A stretch of 64,000 nt of DNA from Thioalkalivibrio sulfidiphilus HL-EbGr7 (GCF_000021985.1 NC_011901.1:2108001-2172000); one strand, 5' to 3'; counted from the stretch's first letter, positions 37,074 through 48,321 are shown. Made by a program: numbers and translations. The notes: a model not told the origin generated them from the letters alone.

Positions 37074-37851
37074 TGGGCATCTCCTGGCGGATCTCGTCCC
37101 GGTGGTGCTCCATGAAGGATTTGAGCGTCTCGCGGATGTAGGCCGGCGAGCGGCCCTTACGCATCAGGGTCACGCCCTCCAGCACCATGTTCATGAGCAT
37201 CACGCGTTCCTCGGTGCGCCGCTCCAGCTTGGTGGCGATGGGACGGAACACCAGGTTGGCCAGCACGATGCCGTAGAAGGTGGTGATCAGCGCCACGCCC
37301 AGGTTCACGGCGATCACCGCGAAGTCATTGGTCTGGGTGGCGAACAGCATGTTGATCAGGCCGATCAGGGTGCCCAGCATGCCGAAGGCCGGCGCGTAGG
37401 TGGCCATGGTGCGAAACACCTGCGCCTCGGCGTGTTCACGCGCACGCAGCCGCGCCAGGCGCCATTGCAGCAGGTCGCTGATGTCCTCCATGGGCGTGTC
37501 GTCGATGACCAGCTGAACGCCGGTGCGCAGGTAGGGATTGCGGATGGTCTCGAGGCGCCGCTGCACCGCGGCCAGGTTACCGTTGAACCACAGCTTGGAG
37601 ACCTCCACGATCTCGTCCATGTCCTCGCGGAAGTAGTAGCGCTCGTTGCGCAGCACCACGATGAACACCCGCCACACGTGCAACACCTCGTGCAGCGGAT
37701 AGCTGAGCAGGGTCGCGGCCAGGGTACCGCCCAACACGATGCCGAGCCCCGGCAGATTGATGAACACCCCCAGGTCCTGGGAGGTGAAGGCAATCACGCT
37801 CACCAGGATGAGCACGCCGCCGATCATGCCGAGCGCGGTGGAGGGGTTCAT
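37018..37851 (-). CDS. motA: MotA-like flagellar stator protein
   Basis: 277-residue stator subunit with four membrane helices. Helix 1 is LGMIGGVLILVSVIAFT, and helices 3-4 are in PAFGMLGTLIGLINMLF and LGVALITTFYGIVLANLVF, the usual MotA/PomA/ExbB-type proline and threonine motif. The cytoplasmic loop between helices 2 and 3 carries charged residues (RNERYYFREDMDE) used in rotor contact. No flagellar structural genes are in the window, so this is a stand-alone pair as for MotCD. Ion specificity (H+ or Na+) is not determined. Confidence 0.93.
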   Translation of the reverse strand: MNPSTALGMIGGVLILVSVIAFTSQDLGVFINLPGLGIVLGGTLAATLLSYPLHEVLHVWRVFIVVLRNERYYFREDMDEIVEVSKLWFNGNLAAVQRRLETIRNPYLRTGVQLVIDDTPMEDISDLLQWRLARLRAREHAEAQVFRTMATYAPAFGMLGTLIGLINMLFATQTNDFAVIAVNLGVALITTFYGIVLANLVFRPIATKLERRTEERVMLMNMVLEGVTLMRKGRSPAYIRETLKSFMEHHRDEIRQEMPNGNGAEKPAAGSKRTGRR

Positions 37852-37870
37852 CGGGGCAGTGTAACGCCTG

Positions 37871-37948
37871 GAAAGTGCGAAGTGTGAATCGGGAAGTAGG
37901 AAGTGGAAAGCCTTGACTTCGCACTTCCCAATTCACACTTCCAACTTC
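37871..37948. repeat. CACTTCC-type inverted heptamer repeat
   Basis: GAAAGTGCGAAGTGTGAATC plus GGAAGTAGG units on the left face TTCGCACTTCCCAATTCACA on the right. It fills the gap between ligA and motA, both on the minus strand, so it lies in the motA upstream region and near the ligA stop. Confidence 0.88.
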
Positions 37949-37950
37949 AG

Positions 37951-40193
<2,243 letters not shown>

Positions 40194-40200
40194 CAAACAA

Positions 40201-41004
40201 TCAACGCCGCCCCGCCACCCGGGCCTTGAGCGACCAGGCGCGGATACCTTCGCGGATGTGTTCGATGCCCTGGGGCGTGAGGGTGCTGCGGGAGGCGTCC
40301 AGCACCTGGCCGCCAAGACGTGCGGCAAGGGACTCGGCGCAGGCCAGCATGGTCTCGAAGGACTCCATGCCCTCCCGGGGGCCCGGCAGCTGCAGGAACA
40401 GGGACACGCCGGGGGTGGAGAAATCATCCATGGCGGCAGGATCGAAGGTGCCGGGATTGAGCATATTGGCCACGCTGAACAGGGGCGTGCGGCCCTGCTC
40501 GGTGCTCACCATGCGGTGATAGATCTCCATGAAGCCGAACTCCAGGCCGTCGGCCTCCAGGGCGGCCTTGAGCTGCACGCCCAGGATGTGCCCCGAGGGG
40601 CCGGCCGCCACGTGCAGCACGATGAGCTTGTCCGGCAGGGTCGGTGCCGGCTCCGCGGCGGGTGCGGGCGCCTTCTCCGCACGAGGCGCCTCGACGGGAC
40701 GCGGCTCGGAGACGGGCATCGGCGCGGCGGGAACCACGGGCCGCTCCCGGGCCTCTTCCACCACCCGGGCCTTGAGATTCTCCAGGTCGTTGAGCGCGTC
40801 CAGGTCGTCGTGCGCCGCGTGGATGGAAGGCGCCTTGCGCTCGCTGTCGGCGCGGATGTGGATCTGCTCCAGGCTCTCCCGCTCCACCGCCTCGTCCATC
40901 AGGTCGCGGGGACGGCGCCGGCCGGCGCGCATTCGCCCGGCCAGGTAGATGCCGGCCAGCACCACCAGGGCAAGTATCAGCAGGATCCAGCGCAACGCAT
41001 CCAT
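40201..41004 (-). CDS. zipA: Cell division protein ZipA
   Basis: 267-residue FtsZ-anchoring protein of the divisome. The N-terminus is a single membrane anchor facing in (MDALRWILLILALVVLAGIYLAG) followed by basic residues. A Pro/Ala/Glu-rich unstructured linker (about 80-125) leads to the C-terminal FtsZ-binding domain (LIVLHVAAGPSGHILGVQL, FGFMEIYHRM, LFSVANMLNPGTFDPAAMDDF). ZipA is a marker for Gammaproteobacteria. It lies between smc and ligA, the order also seen in Pseudomonas. Confidence 0.96.
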   Translation of the reverse strand: MDALRWILLILALVVLAGIYLAGRMRAGRRRPRDLMDEAVERESLEQIHIRADSERKAPSIHAAHDDLDALNDLENLKARVVEEARERPVVPAAPMPVSEPRPVEAPRAEKAPAPAAEPAPTLPDKLIVLHVAAGPSGHILGVQLKAALEADGLEFGFMEIYHRMVSTEQGRTPLFSVANMLNPGTFDPAAMDDFSTPGVSLFLQLPGPREGMESFETMLACAESLAARLGGQVLDASRSTLTPQGIEHIREGIRAWSLKARVAGRR

Positions 41005-41017
41005 CTCCTGTTCTCCG

Positions 41018-44000
41018 TCATGCGGTGGCCATCTGGGCGGCTTCGTCCACGTCCACGGCCACCAGGCGGGACACGCCGGGCTCGCGCATGGTCACGCCCA
41101 CCAGCTGGTCGGCCAGCTCCATGGTGGTCTTGTTGTGGGTGATGAAGATGAACTGCACCCGCTCGGACATCTCCTTCACCAGGCTGCAGAAGCGGCCCAC
41201 GTTGGCCTCGTCGAGCGGCGCGTCCACCTCGTCCAGCATGCAGAAGGGCGCCGGGTTCAGCTCGAAGATGGCGAACACCAGGGCCACGGCGGTGAGCGCC
41301 TTCTCACCGCCGGACATGAGGTGGATGGTGGACAGCCGCTTGCCCGGGGGGCGGGCCATCACCGCCACACCGGTGGACAGCAGGTCGTCGCCGGTCATCT
41401 CCAGGTGCGCCTGGCCGCCGCCGAACAGGCGCGGGAACATCTCCTGCAGGCGCGCGTTGACCCGCTCGAAGGTGTCACGGAAACGCTGGCGGGTCTCCCG
41501 GTCGATCTTCTGGATGGCGTTCTCCAGGGTCTCCAGGGCCTCCATCAGGTCGGCGTGCTGGGCGTCCAGGTATTCCTTGCGCTGGCTCTGTTCCTTGAAC
41601 TCGTCGATGGCCGCCAGGTTGATGGGGCCCAGGCGCTGGATGCGCTGGGCCAGCTGTTCCACCTTCTCCTGCCAGGCGGACACGCCGGCGCCCTCCTCCA
41701 GGGCCTGCAGCAGTTCCTCGGCGGAGAACGGCGTCTCCGCCAGCTGCTCGCGCAGGGTCTGGCGGCGCACCTGGATCTCCTGCCAGGCCATGCGCAGGTT
41801 GTCCAGCTTGCCGCGGATCTCCTCGGCCTGGCGTTCCACGGCGATGCGCCGCTGGTCGTGCTCGCGCATCTGGGCCTCGATGGACTGCACCCGGGTGCGG
41901 GCCTCGCCGAGGGCGCGCTCTACTTCGACACGTTTCGCCAGCAGGCCGTCCAGTTCCGTGGTCAGTTCCTTGATGGGCGCGTCGCCGTCCTGCATGGCGG
42001 CGCGCAGGGCCTCCAGGCGCTCATCGAACTGCCCGGCCTGGCTCTCCATGCGCGACAGGCCCTGGGCGGTGGACTCGCGGGTGGACTTGAGGGACTGCAT
42101 GCGCAGGTCGATCTGGTGCAGGGCATCGCGCCGGGCCTGGGCCTCGCGGCGGGCGGCATCCAGCTTCTCCCGCAGGCCGTCCCGCTCGGCGGACAGGCGC
42201 TCGCGCTCCTGGGCCAGGGTCTCCATGCGGGACACCGCCTCGTTGCGCCGGTTGGTGGCCTGCTGCAGGGCCTCCGCGTCGCGCTGGTGGGCCGCCTCGA
42301 TCTCGGCGATCTCCTCGTTGATGCGCGCGAAGCGGCCTTCCACCTGCTCCAGGCGGGTGCGGCGGTTGCTCAGCTGGGCATTGAGATCCGCGGCGCCCCG
42401 GTGGGCGCGGTTGACCTGCACCTGCAGATCCTCGCGCCGGGCCTCCAGCTCGCGCACGCGCTCCCGCTCGGCCTCCAGGGCCTGCTGCAAGCGCTCCTGT
42501 TCGGTGTTCAGCCCGGCCAGTTCCGCCTGCAGGGCCTTGATCTCCTGCTCCCGGGCCAGCACGCCGGCATGCTCGTCGGCATCCCGGGCCACCCGCAGCC
42601 AGGCACGGCCCAGCCAGATGCCCTCGGGGGTGATGACCGATTCGCCGGCCGCCAGACGGCCGCGCAGGGCCAGGGCCTCGGGCAGACTGCCCGCCGTGCG
42701 CACGCCGCGCAGCAGGTCATTAAGCGGTTTCGGACCCTTGACCCGGTCCAGCAGCCAGGGCGCGTCGCCGCCGGCAGCCGCCTCGCCGGCCTGGGTGTCC
42801 AGCACCAGCAGGTCGCCGTGGCTGAGGCTGTCCAGCACCCCGGCGACGCCGTCCAGATCCTCGACGCACACCGCCTCCAGGTACTGGCCCAGCACCGCCT
42901 CCACGGCCCGCTCCCAGCCGGCCTCCACGCTCAGCTGTTCGGCCAGACGGGGCGCATCGGCCAGGCCCTGACCGGCCAGCCACTGCACCACGGACTGCTC
43001 GCCCTTGCCGAGCGCCGCCTGCTGCAGGGCCTCGAGCGAGGAGAGCCGGCCCGCCTGGGTCTGGATGCGCCGGCGCAGCTCGTCCAGCTGCGCGGTGCGT
43101 TCCCGGCTGGATTCCCGGGCGCCCTGGATGGCGTCCAGGGTCTCGGTGAGACTGCCCTGAAGTTGTTCAGCGGCCTGGGCGGCCTCGGCGGCCTGGGTGC
43201 CCAGCTGTTGCATCTCGGCGCGCAGGGCGTCCCCGGAGAGCTGGCCGCGCTCCTGCTGCAGGCGTTCCAGGCGGGACTGGTGCTGCTGGATCTGACGCTC
43301 CAGGCCCTCCATGCGGGTGCGTTCCACCTGGGCGGTCTGGGCCGGCTCCACGGCGCGCTGGTTGAAGTCCTCCCAGCGGCCCTGCCACTCGCTCATGGCC
43401 TGCTCGGCCACGGTCAGGCCCTCGTTGGCCTGTTCCCGGGCCTGCATGCCGGCCTGGTGCTGGGGCGCCAGAGTTTCCAGTTCCCGGTCCAGTTCCCGCA
43501 GGCGCGCCTGGTCCAGTTCGATGTGTTCACGGGTCTCACGCAGGCCGGCCTCGGCCTGGCGCAGTTCCTGGCCCTGTCGCTCGCGCAGTTCCCGGGCGTG
43601 CTGGATGGACTGCTCCACCCGCGAGATGTCGCTGCCCAGACCGTAGAAACGCCCCTGCACCTCACTGAAGGCCTCATTGGCCTCCGCGTGGCGCTCGCGG
43701 TTCTTCTCCAGGGTGGATTCCAGGTGACGCAGCTCGGAGATCACCCCCTCCAGGCGGGTCTCCTCCTCGCGCAGGCCCTTTTCCCGCTGGCCGGCATCAC
43801 CGTCCATGTCCCGCAGGCGCAGGGCCAGCAGTTCCGCCTTGGTGCGGCGTTCCTCTTCCTTGAGGGCCTTGTAGCGCTCGGCGGTGTTGGCCTGGCGCTG
43901 CAGGTGGTTGATCTGCTTCTCGATCTCGTCGCGCAGGTCGTTGAGACGGTCGATGTTCTCCCGGGTGTGGCGGATGCGGGTCTCGGTCTCGCGGCGGCGC

Positions 44001-44524
44001 TCCTTGTACTTGGAGATGCCGGCGGCCTCCTCCAGGTAGACGCGCAGTTCCTCGGGCTTGGCCTCGATGAGCCGGGAGATCATGCCCTGCTCGATGATGG
44101 CGTAGCTGCGCGGGCCGAGGCCGGTGCCCAGGAAGATGTCGGTGATGTCCTTGCGTCGGCACTTGGAGCCGTTCAGGTAGTAATGGGACTGGCCGTCCCG
44201 GGTCACCTGGCGCTTGACGGAGATCTCGCTGTACTCGGCGTACTGGCCGCCCAGGGTGCCGTCGCTGTTGTCGAACACCAGCTCGATGGAGGCCTGGCCC
44301 ACGGGCTTGCGGCTGGAGGAGCCGTTGAAGATCACGTCCTCCATGGAATCCCCGCGCAGGTGCTTGGCGGAGGACTCGCCCATCACCCAGCGCACCGCGT
44401 CGATGGTATTGGACTTGCCGCAGCCGTTGGGGCCGACGATGCCCACCAGGTTACTGGGCAGGTCGATGGTGGTGGGGTCCACGAAGGACTTGAATCCGGC
44501 CAGTTTGATCTTGCTCAGTCGCAT
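41018..44524 (-). CDS. smc: Chromosome partition protein SMC
   Basis: 1168-residue ATPase of the SMC-ScpAB condensin. Walker A is GPNGCGKSN near residue 32; the C-terminal half of the head has the LMSGGEKALTAVALVFA signature and FCMLDEVDAPLDEANVGRF Walker B. Two long heptad-rich coiled coils flank a hinge (about residues 510-650, GQGLADAPRLAEQL through GVRTAGSLPEALALRG). ATG 44524 (MRLSKIKLAGFKSF) is canonical; 44569 would add an unusual tail. Its partners scpA and scpB lie 12 kb away. Confidence 0.98.
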   Translation of the reverse strand: MRLSKIKLAGFKSFVDPTTIDLPSNLVGIVGPNGCGKSNTIDAVRWVMGESSAKHLRGDSMEDVIFNGSSSRKPVGQASIELVFDNSDGTLGGQYAEYSEISVKRQVTRDGQSHYYLNGSKCRRKDITDIFLGTGLGPRSYAIIEQGMISRLIEAKPEELRVYLEEAAGISKYKERRRETETRIRHTRENIDRLNDLRDEIEKQINHLQRQANTAERYKALKEEERRTKAELLALRLRDMDGDAGQREKGLREEETRLEGVISELRHLESTLEKNRERHAEANEAFSEVQGRFYGLGSDISRVEQSIQHARELRERQGQELRQAEAGLRETREHIELDQARLRELDRELETLAPQHQAGMQAREQANEGLTVAEQAMSEWQGRWEDFNQRAVEPAQTAQVERTRMEGLERQIQQHQSRLERLQQERGQLSGDALRAEMQQLGTQAAEAAQAAEQLQGSLTETLDAIQGARESSRERTAQLDELRRRIQTQAGRLSSLEALQQAALGKGEQSVVQWLAGQGLADAPRLAEQLSVEAGWERAVEAVLGQYLEAVCVEDLDGVAGVLDSLSHGDLLVLDTQAGEAAAGGDAPWLLDRVKGPKPLNDLLRGVRTAGSLPEALALRGRLAAGESVITPEGIWLGRAWLRVARDADEHAGVLAREQEIKALQAELAGLNTEQERLQQALEAERERVRELEARREDLQVQVNRAHRGAADLNAQLSNRRTRLEQVEGRFARINEEIAEIEAAHQRDAEALQQATNRRNEAVSRMETLAQERERLSAERDGLREKLDAARREAQARRDALHQIDLRMQSLKSTRESTAQGLSRMESQAGQFDERLEALRAAMQDGDAPIKELTTELDGLLAKRVEVERALGEARTRVQSIEAQMREHDQRRIAVERQAEEIRGKLDNLRMAWQEIQVRRQTLREQLAETPFSAEELLQALEEGAGVSAWQEKVEQLAQRIQRLGPINLAAIDEFKEQSQRKEYLDAQHADLMEALETLENAIQKIDRETRQRFRDTFERVNARLQEMFPRLFGGGQAHLEMTGDDLLSTGVAVMARPPGKRLSTIHLMSGGEKALTAVALVFAIFELNPAPFCMLDEVDAPLDEANVGRFCSLVKEMSERVQFIFITHNKTTMELADQLVGVTMREPGVSRLVAVDVDEAAQMATA

Positions 44525-44625
44525 CGGGACCTGCGGATGTCTGATGGTGGTAATAAAGGTTGTGGCCACGGAGAGGGTCTTCCATGGCCTTGGGCGGCGC
44601 TCATTATTACAATAATGCCGCCCTT

Positions 44626-44686
44626 AGGGGGGAGCCGATCAAGTCCCGTGTGGAACCTGTCCCGTTTTCAGGGTTCCAACCCCCCT
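44626..44686 (+). promoter_or_regulatory. Structured queF leader, candidate regulatory hairpin
   Basis: A 7-bp AGGGGGG/CCCCCCT stem (44626-44632 with 44680-44686) encloses a TGGAACC/GGTTCCA stem (44651-44657 with 44672-44678). It lies 22 bases before queF. PreQ1 riboswitches often precede queF, but I do not recognise a preQ1 class I or II core here. Confidence 0.35.
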
Positions 44687-44708
44687 CACAAACCGAGACA
44701 AGCACACC

Positions 44709-45098
44709 ATGTCGAGCCAGCCCAGCAAAGACCTCGAAACATTCGAAAACCCCCAGCCGGGGCGCGATTATACCATCCGCATCCGCGTCCCGGAGTTCAC
44801 CTGCCTGTGCCCCAAGACGGGCCAGCCGGACTTCGCCACCCTCTTCCTGGACTACGTGCCCCGGGCGCGCTGCGTGGAACTGAAATCCCTCAAGCTCTAC
44901 GTCTGGGCCTTCCGCGATCAGGGCGCCTTCCACGAGAAGGTGACCAACGAGATCCTCAACGACCTGGTGGCCGCCACCGACCCCAACTTCATGCGCCTGA
45001 CCGCCGAGTTCAACGTGCGCGGCGGCGTGTACACCACCGTGGTGGCCGAACACCGCCACCCGGACTGGCAGCCGCCGGTGCCGGTGACCTTGCCTTGA
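44709..45098 (+). CDS. queF: NADPH-dependent 7-cyano-7-deazaguanine reductase
   Basis: 129-residue unimodular QueF (type I) that reduces preQ0 to preQ1 in queuosine synthesis. The catalytic Cys is in [15 protein letters not shown] and the QueF signature is [13 protein letters not shown]. The C-terminal [15 protein letters not shown] is also typical of the T-fold enzyme. ATG 44709 follows a GAGAC/AAGC region without a strong ribosome site. It is divergent from smc, and a structured leader precedes it. Confidence 0.96.
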   Translation: MSSQPSKDLETFENPQPGRDYTIRIRVPEFTCLCPKTGQPDFATLFLDYVPRARCVELKSLKLYVWAFRDQGAFHEKVTNEILNDLVAATDPNFMRLTAEFNVRGGVYTTVVAEHRHPDWQPPVPVTLP

Positions 45099-45113
45099 AG
45101 AGCAATTGAAACC

Positions 45114-45225
45114 ATTCAAAATTCAAGATTTAAAATTCAAAGGGGGCGTGTCCTGCAGCTACGAGAGCGCGCTGGCCACGGACTTCCCTTTGAATCTTGA
45201 ATTTTGAATTTTGAATGTTGAATTC
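45114..45225. repeat. ATTCAAA heptamer repeat, inverted, with start codon of next gene
   Basis: ATTCAAA/ATTCAAG/ATTTAAA units (45114-45142) face TTTGAATCTTGAATTTTGAA and onward (45189-45225). The ATG of the FGGY kinase lies in the right arm. It starts 16 bases after the queF stop. Confidence 0.88.
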
Positions 45226-46513
45226 GCTTTTCATCGGTATCGACATGGGCACCTCCGGGTGCCGGGCCATCGCCATCGACGCCGATGGCGTGGAGATCGC
45301 CCGGTGCAGTGTTGCCCTGGCCGAACCCCGCCGCGACGGACCCCGGGTGGAACAGGACCCGGGGCTGTGGTGGACGGCCCTGTGCCAGGTCACACGTGCG
45401 CTCATGGCGGACCTGCCCTGCCCTCCCACGGCCCTGGCCATCGACGGCACCTCCGGCACCCTGGTGGTCACCGACGCTCACGGCACGCCCCTGGGCCCGG
45501 GGCTCCTGTACAACGATGCACGGGCGGTGGACGCGGCCGCGCGCATCGCGGCCATCGCCCCCCGGGAGAGCGGCGCCCACGGCGCCAGTTCGAGCCTGGC
45601 CAAGCTCTGCTGGTGGCTGGACCACCACGACCCCCGGGCGGCCCGCCACGCCCTGCACCAGGCGGACTGGCTGGCGGCTCAACTCACCGGCCGCTACGGC
45701 ATCAGCGACGAGAACAACGCCCTCAAGCTCGGCTACGACCCGGTGGCCCGGGACTGGCCGGCGTGGCTGGAGGGACTGGGCCTGCCCGCGGGGCTGCTGC
45801 CCCGGGTGCTGCCGCCGGGGGATCGGCTGGGTACGGTCACGCCCAGAGCCGCCGCGGACTCCGGGCTGCCCGAAGGCCTGCCCGTGCTGGCCGGGACCAC
45901 CGACAGCGTGGCGGCCTTTCTTGCCACCGGCGCCTCGCAGCCAGGCGAGGCGGTCACCTCCCTGGGCAGCACCCTGGTGCTCAAGATCGTCTCGCCCCGG
46001 CCGGTGTTCGCCCCCGAATTCGGGGTCTACAGCCACCGGCTCTGGGACCGCTGGCTGGCGGGCGGGGCCTCCAACAGCGGCGGCGCGGTGCTCAAGCAGT
46101 TCTTCAGCCCCGAGGCCATGGCAGCCCTGAGCTCGCGGCTCGAACCCGAACGCACCACCGGGCTCGACTACTACCCCCTGCCCGCCCTCGGCGAGCGCTT
46201 CCCGGTCTGCGACCCCGGGCTTGCACCGCGCCTGACGCCCCGCCCCGACGATGACGCCCGCTTCTTCCAGGGACTGCTGGAAGGCATCGCCGCCATCGAG
46301 GCCCTGGGCTACCGGCGCCTGGTGCAACTGGGCGCCCCCGCCCCCACCCGCGTGCGCACCGTGGGCGGCGGCAGCATCAATCCCGCCTGGACACGCATCC
46401 GTGAGCGACTGCTGGGCGTGCCCCTGGTGCAGGCCACCCACACCGATGCCGCCTATGGTGCGGCGCTGATCGCGCGTAAGGGCTTCGGCGAAAGCGAAAC
46501 TCGCGGATCCTGA
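45215..46513 (+). CDS. FGGY-family sugar kinase, D-ribulose-kinase-like
   Basis: 432-residue cytoplasmic kinase. The pattern closely matches the small cyanobacterial/plant-type FGGY kinases that act on D-ribulose (Synechococcus SePSK, Arabidopsis XK-1): IGIDMGTSGCRAIAID, LAIDGTSGTLVVTD, NALKLGYDPVARD, and GTTDSVAAFLATGASQPGEAVTSLGSTLVLK with GLDYYPLPALGERFPVCDP. This is closer than to xylulokinase. The first three codons (MLN) are translated from the ATTCAAA repeat and no ribosome-binding site is apparent, so initiation may be weak or the true start may lie a few codons inside. Stop is followed by a degenerate REP. Confidence 0.88.
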   Translation: MLNSLFIGIDMGTSGCRAIAIDADGVEIARCSVALAEPRRDGPRVEQDPGLWWTALCQVTRALMADLPCPPTALAIDGTSGTLVVTDAHGTPLGPGLLYNDARAVDAAARIAAIAPRESGAHGASSSLAKLCWWLDHHDPRAARHALHQADWLAAQLTGRYGISDENNALKLGYDPVARDWPAWLEGLGLPAGLLPRVLPPGDRLGTVTPRAAADSGLPEGLPVLAGTTDSVAAFLATGASQPGEAVTSLGSTLVLKIVSPRPVFAPEFGVYSHRLWDRWLAGGASNSGGAVLKQFFSPEAMAALSSRLEPERTTGLDYYPLPALGERFPVCDPGLAPRLTPRPDDDARFFQGLLEGIAAIEALGYRRLVQLGAPAPTRVRTVGGGSINPAWTRIRERLLGVPLVQATHTDAAYGAALIARKGFGESETRGS

Positions 46514-46560
46514 AGCGTCGTAGGCCCGGTTCTAACCCGACAGCGGCGGCAGTCGGCGCA

Positions 46561-47391
46561 TTACGGCAGTTCTCTGAACACGTGTTCTTCGAGGAAGTCG
46601 CCCAGGCCGCGCACGTAACGCTGCCCGGTGCGCAGGAAACCGTCATTGTGCCCGCCCTCCATCTCCAGCAGCACGGCACCGTCGTGGGCCACGTCCATGA
46701 GCCGTCGGGCATGGTCGAAGGAGACGATCTCGTCCTGACGGCTGTGGGCGATCAGGGTCGGCACGCGCACCTGGGGCAGCGACTCGATCACCTCGTGGCG
46801 GTGACGCAACAGCCGGTCCACCGGGAGCCAGGGGTAGACCTCGGCGCCCAGATCCGCGGCGCTGGTGAAGGCTGACTCCAGGATCAGTGCGCCGGGAGGG
46901 TGTTCGCTGGCCAGATCGACGGCCACCGCGGCACCCAGGGAGCGGCCGAACACCACGATCTCCCGGGCCGGTATCTCTCGCGTCTCGCGCAACCACGCCC
47001 AGGCCGCACGGGCGTCCCGACGCAGCCCGGCCTCGCTGGGCCGTCCCTCGCTTTGCCCATAACCCCGGTAGTCGATGATGAACACCGACAGGCCCAGCTC
47101 GCGGAAGATGCGGATGGAGGCCATGCGGTGGGAGATGTTGCCCGCGTTGCCGTGGAAGAACAGCAGCACGCCCCGCGGCTCGGGGGCCGGCACGAACCAG
47201 CCGTGCAGGCGCACCCCGTCATCGGTGGTGAGATAGACGTCCTCGTAGTCCATGCCGTGCTCGGTCGGCGTGGTGACGAGCGTGGACAGGGGCAGGTAGA
47301 TGAGACCGTCCTGCTTGAAATAGACCAGGCCCACGAGCACCCCGTAGGCGCCCGCCGCCACCAGGCAGAGATGGATCAGGGCTTTGATCAT
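46561..47391 (-). CDS. Alpha/beta hydrolase (BEM46/ABHD13-like)
   Basis: 276-residue hydrolase anchored by an N-terminal hydrophobic segment (HLCLVAAGAYGVLVGLVYF). The oxyanion-loop HGNAGNISHR, the nucleophile elbow GRSLGAA (Ser), and catalytic Asp and His in HSRQDEIVSF and GGHNDGF complete the triad. This arrangement is typical of BEM46/ABHD13-like membrane hydrolases, which are probably lipases or thioesterases; the substrate is not known. It is divergent from cysZ, with 39 bases between the starts. Confidence 0.92.
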   Translation of the reverse strand: MIKALIHLCLVAAGAYGVLVGLVYFKQDGLIYLPLSTLVTTPTEHGMDYEDVYLTTDDGVRLHGWFVPAPEPRGVLLFFHGNAGNISHRMASIRIFRELGLSVFIIDYRGYGQSEGRPSEAGLRRDARAAWAWLRETREIPAREIVVFGRSLGAAVAVDLASEHPPGALILESAFTSAADLGAEVYPWLPVDRLLRHRHEVIESLPQVRVPTLIAHSRQDEIVSFDHARRLMDVAHDGAVLLEMEGGHNDGFLRTGQRYVRGLGDFLEEHVFRELP

Positions 47392-47430
47392 GGCCGCACG
47401 TCTCCCGTGGGCTCAGGGTATGCTAACGGG

Positions 47431-48153
47431 ATGCTCAACGACTACCTCGCAGGCCTGCGTTATCCCTTCCGCGGTCTGTCCCTGATCCGGCGCCGGGGCA
47501 TCCGTCCCCTGGTGATCATCCCGCTTGGCCTCAACATCCTGCTGTTCGCCCTGGGCATCTTCCTGGCCGTGCATTACCTGGGCGCCGGGCTGGATCGGCT
47601 GCTGCCCGAGTGGCTGGACTGGCTGCGCTGGCTGCTCTGGCCCCTGTTCGTGATCGGCGTACTGGCGGTGGTGTTCTTCGGCTTTACCCTGGTCGCCAAC
47701 CTGCTGGGCGCACCTTTCAACGGCCCCCTGGCCGCCCGGGTGGAGTCACAGCTCACCCGGGGCCCCGCCCCGGACTCGGGACTCACCTGGTACCGGGAGG
47801 CTGCGGTGGCCGTGCTCAACGAGCTGCGCAAGCTGCTGTACTTCCTGCTGCGCGCCCTGCCCCTGCTGCTGCTGTTCCTGATCCCCGGGGTGAACCTGCT
47901 GGCGCCCCTGCTGTGGCTGGCCTTCGGCGCCTGGATGCTGGCCCTGGAATATGCCGACGCGCCCATGGGCAACCATGGACTGGGCTTCAGGGATGCCCGG
48001 CAACGGCTCGGGGAAAATCTGCCCCTTGCCCTGGGTTTCGGCACCGGCATGCTCATCCTCACCCTGGTGCCGGTGCTCAACTTCGTCGCCATGCCGGCGG
48101 GGGTGGCGGGTGCCACGGCCCTGTGGGTCGATCGCATGCGGCCGCGCGACTGA
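47431..48153 (+). CDS. cysZ: Sulfate transporter CysZ / EI24-family membrane protein
   Basis: 240-residue inner-membrane protein of the CysZ/EI24 fold. It begins MLNDYLAGLRYPFRGLSLIRRRGIRPLVIIPL, the conserved family start. The hydrophobic helices are separated by GFTLVANLLGAPFNGPLAARVE and ALEYADAPMGNHGLGF, the conserved gate regions. CysZ mediates low-affinity sulfate uptake for cysteine synthesis. ATG 47431 is strongly favoured; upstream in-frame sequence overlaps the hydrolase gene on the other strand. No cys genes lie next to it. Confidence 0.93.
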   Translation: MLNDYLAGLRYPFRGLSLIRRRGIRPLVIIPLGLNILLFALGIFLAVHYLGAGLDRLLPEWLDWLRWLLWPLFVIGVLAVVFFGFTLVANLLGAPFNGPLAARVESQLTRGPAPDSGLTWYREAAVAVLNELRKLLYFLLRALPLLLLFLIPGVNLLAPLLWLAFGAWMLALEYADAPMGNHGLGFRDARQRLGENLPLALGFGTGMLILTLVPVLNFVAMPAGVAGATALWVDRMRPRD

Positions 48154-48321
48154 AATCCGCTCACTGCGGGTGGTCGCAGGCGCCAAGACAGGGCCATCGG
48201 TTCTGCGAACCGTCAAGGGGACACGGATCGACTATAAGTTGTCATGACCGTGAAGCTCTCTCGACCCACCGACCCGGCACGGGTCTGCCTGTCCCGGCGC
48301 TCTCCGTCGGCCGGCAGCGGC
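48154..48321. other. Convergent gap between cysZ and iclR
   Basis: 168 bases with no supported gene, repeat or clear terminator. Small GC-rich inverted pieces occur but none has a T-tract. It separates two unrelated convergent genes. Confidence 0.5.

Noticed and set aside
44626-44708. preQ1 class I or II riboswitch before queF
   Set aside because: No C-rich loop with A-rich tail pseudoknot as in class I, and no class II pseudoknot core recognised.
40949-45109. A 1386-codon open frame on the plus strand opposite smc
   Set aside because: It lies antisense to smc, whose coiled-coil and ATPase motifs are unmistakable. High GC third positions keep the opposite strand open. Its translation is low-complexity Gly/Ala/Leu/Gln.
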